Assembly (NCBI GenBank): GCA_011390385.1 | Contig: JAABSN010000007.1 | Coordinates: forward strand, 1 to 45,132 | DNA length: 45,132 nt | Reading direction: 5' to 3' | Source: Thioalkalivibrio nitratireducens | Lineage (GTDB): Bacteria > Pseudomonadota > Gammaproteobacteria > Ectothiorhodospirales > Ectothiorhodospiraceae | Part shown: in pieces, positions 44,114 to 45,132 of the stretch | How the letters are laid out: each line of letters opens with the position of its first letter | Numbering within the stretch: position 1 is the first letter of the stretch | Made by a program: the position numbers and the translations under genes | The notes under the pieces: generated by a model | What the model saw: the letters and a program-made list of their open reading frames with translations, nothing else | Databases searched by the model: none | Told to the model about the DNA's origin: nothing

Positions 44114-44628
44114 GGGAAGATCTCCTTCAATCGGGCCTCGTAACGGTTCTTGATCTGCAGCACCGCCTGCTCAACGTCAGGCGCATCCAGGCAGTGCACC
44201 AGCAGACTGCGGCCGTCCGCCGACAAATCGCTGCTGATCGTACCGGGGGTCATGGTGATGGTACCGGCCAGCATCGCAATCCCCTCGGGCGACCGGAGGG
44301 TGATCGGCACCGTCACCCAGCGCGTCTGCAGACTGCCTGCCTTCCGGAACAGGATGAGGCGCGCGACCTGGATGTTCGCGACGACCACATCCCAGGCCAC
44401 AAGGGCCAGGAACGCAAGGGCCTTGCCATAGGCACGGATCTGCGGACGTTCAGGCCAGAAGTGGCTGGTGATGATCGGGATCACGAGGCCCAGAACGACT
44501 GCAATCACCAGGCCGCCCAACGTGAAGGAATTGAGCAGCAACATCCACAGCACGATCAGCGTCACCGTCAACAGCGGATGCGGCAGCACGCGTTGCAAGA
44601 ACGGAGGAAGTTCCCGTTGCCTCGCCAT
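44110..44628 (-). CDS. mnhE: Na+/H+ antiporter subunit MnhE (MrpE)
   Basis: The 172-residue protein has two N-terminal membrane segments and a soluble C-terminal domain with the MrpE signatures VANIQVARLIL and TMTPGTISSDLS. Its ATG shares a base with the mnhD stop (TGATG), so it is coupled to mnhD. It is required for full Mrp complex function in characterised systems. Confidence 0.93.
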   Translation of the reverse strand: MARQRELPPFLQRVLPHPLLTVTLIVLWMLLLNSFTLGGLVIAVVLGLVIPIITSHFWPERPQIRAYGKALAFLALVAWDVVVANIQVARLILFRKAGSLQTRWVTVPITLRSPEGIAMLAGTITMTPGTISSDLSADGRSLLVHCLDAPDVEQAVLQIKNRYEARLKEIFP

Positions 44629-45132
44629 CAGGAACCCCTCCCCTCTCCAAGCACGGCATCGATATAGTGCACTGGCGCAAACAACTGCCCGGCCGTGAGA
44701 TCCAGATACGCCGTCACCGGCCCGGCGAACGCAGTCAGCAGCACCAGACCACCCAGCAGCAGCCCGACGGCGATCATGGGCAGCGCTACGGCTTGCGCAG
44801 GCGCTGCGAATGTTCCCGCAACTGCGGAGCTCTTCCAGAACAGGGTGCTGCCGCCACGGGCAAAACCGATGATGGCGATCAGGGACGTGGACAATACAAG
44901 GCCCCAGACCCAGATTGCGACCGCACCATCGCGAATGCTGTCGAGGATCAGCAGCTTGCCAAGGAATCCGGATAGCGGTGGCAGCCCGGTGAAAGCGATC
45001 GCGGCAAGGAAAAAAGCCCCGGCGATCACCCCGGCCTGGGCGAAAGGCGGCGCCACCGTCAGGGCGTCTTCCTGCCCCGGGCGGCGCAAGGCGACCATGT
45101 CCACCAACAGGAACAGGGCTGCTGCGGTCAGG
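44628..45132 (-). CDS. mnhD: Na+/H+ antiporter subunit MnhD (MrpD), 3' part
   Basis: The frame enters from the right edge and ends at 44628. The visible 167 residues contain hydrophobic helices, including LTAAALFLLVDMV, a FTGLPPLSGFLGKLLIL segment that is a hallmark of MrpD/NuoN-type subunits, and a polar end. The apparent ATG at 45107 is internal; the true start lies outside the window. mnhA-C, if present, would lie further right. Confidence 0.9.
   Translation of the reverse strand, partial: LTAAALFLLVDMVALRRPGQEDALTVAPPFAQAGVIAGAFFLAAIAFTGLPPLSGFLGKLLILDSIRDGAVAIWVWGLVLSTSLIAIIGFARGGSTLFWKSSAVAGTFAAPAQAVALPMIAVGLLLGGLVLLTAFAGPVTAYLDLTAGQLFAPVHYIDAVLGEGRGS

Overview
The window is a chromosomal segment of a high-GC gammaproteobacterium. 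The order accC-prmA-(zinc-ribbon/DUF3426 protein)-dusB-fis, an ArgA of the kinase-like plus GNAT type, CysB, Rep, AmpD and an EnvZ/OmpR pair all point to Gammaproteobacteria. A DsrC-family protein beside CysB, an Mrp-type Na+/H+ antiporter cluster and a CvrA/NhaP2-type antiporter suggest a sulfur-metabolising, possibly halophilic or alkaliphilic organism, such as a relative of Ectothiorhodospiraceae or Chromatiales. That placement is inference from gene content; no rRNA gene is present.

Layout. 1-4.4 kb: a co-directional housekeeping operon (biotin carboxylase, L11 methyltransferase, zinc-ribbon membrane protein, DusB, Fis). 4.6-7.4 kb: an inositol-phosphatase-family gene, a small unknown protein, a translationally coupled AmpD and histidine-phosphatase pair, and a 52-residue entericidin-like lipoprotein gene with a recognisable promoter. 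7.7-14.4 kb: Rep helicase, a CvrA/NhaP2 antiporter, and a coupled DUF502-DUF1631 pair. 14.7-18.7 kb: a periplasmic FKBP-rhodanese fusion, a block of miniature repeats, IlvD, and a coupled metal-binding-domain and DUF192 pair. 18.8-22.2 kb: a large MscK-type mechanosensitive channel. 22.3-26.6 kb: CysB divergent from a DsrC-like protein that lacks the usual cysteines, then an overlapping GNAT/C39-peptidase and RimK-like ATP-grasp pair. 26.7-30.8 kb: a small membrane protein, an OmpR/EnvZ-type pair, a MITE-like element and ArgA. 31.1-34.1 kb: a FetAB-type ABC transporter and an MFS permease. 34.4-43.3 kb: one gene for a secreted protein of about 2,960 residues. 43.4 kb to the end: mnhG, mnhF, mnhE and the 3' part of mnhD on the minus strand.

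The most unusual item is the giant secreted protein. It carries an N-terminal series of carboxypeptidase-regulatory-like domains, one apparently interrupted by a beta-barrel insert. Five tandem beta-sandwich repeats marked by an S/D-T-W-x-Y motif follow, then calcium-loop motifs, CARDB/Ig-like modules, a proline-rich and acidic linker, and a C-terminal region of about 630 residues that looks like an effector module but that I cannot assign.

Several miniature repeats were found. A 190-bp element has inverted ends and a TTA duplication. A palindromic repeat of about 112 bp occurs twice, each time between convergent genes. A 163-bp element forms the leader of argA, and a partial copy of it supplies the stop codon of the RimK-like gene. 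No rRNA, tRNA, CRISPR array or complete insertion sequence was seen.
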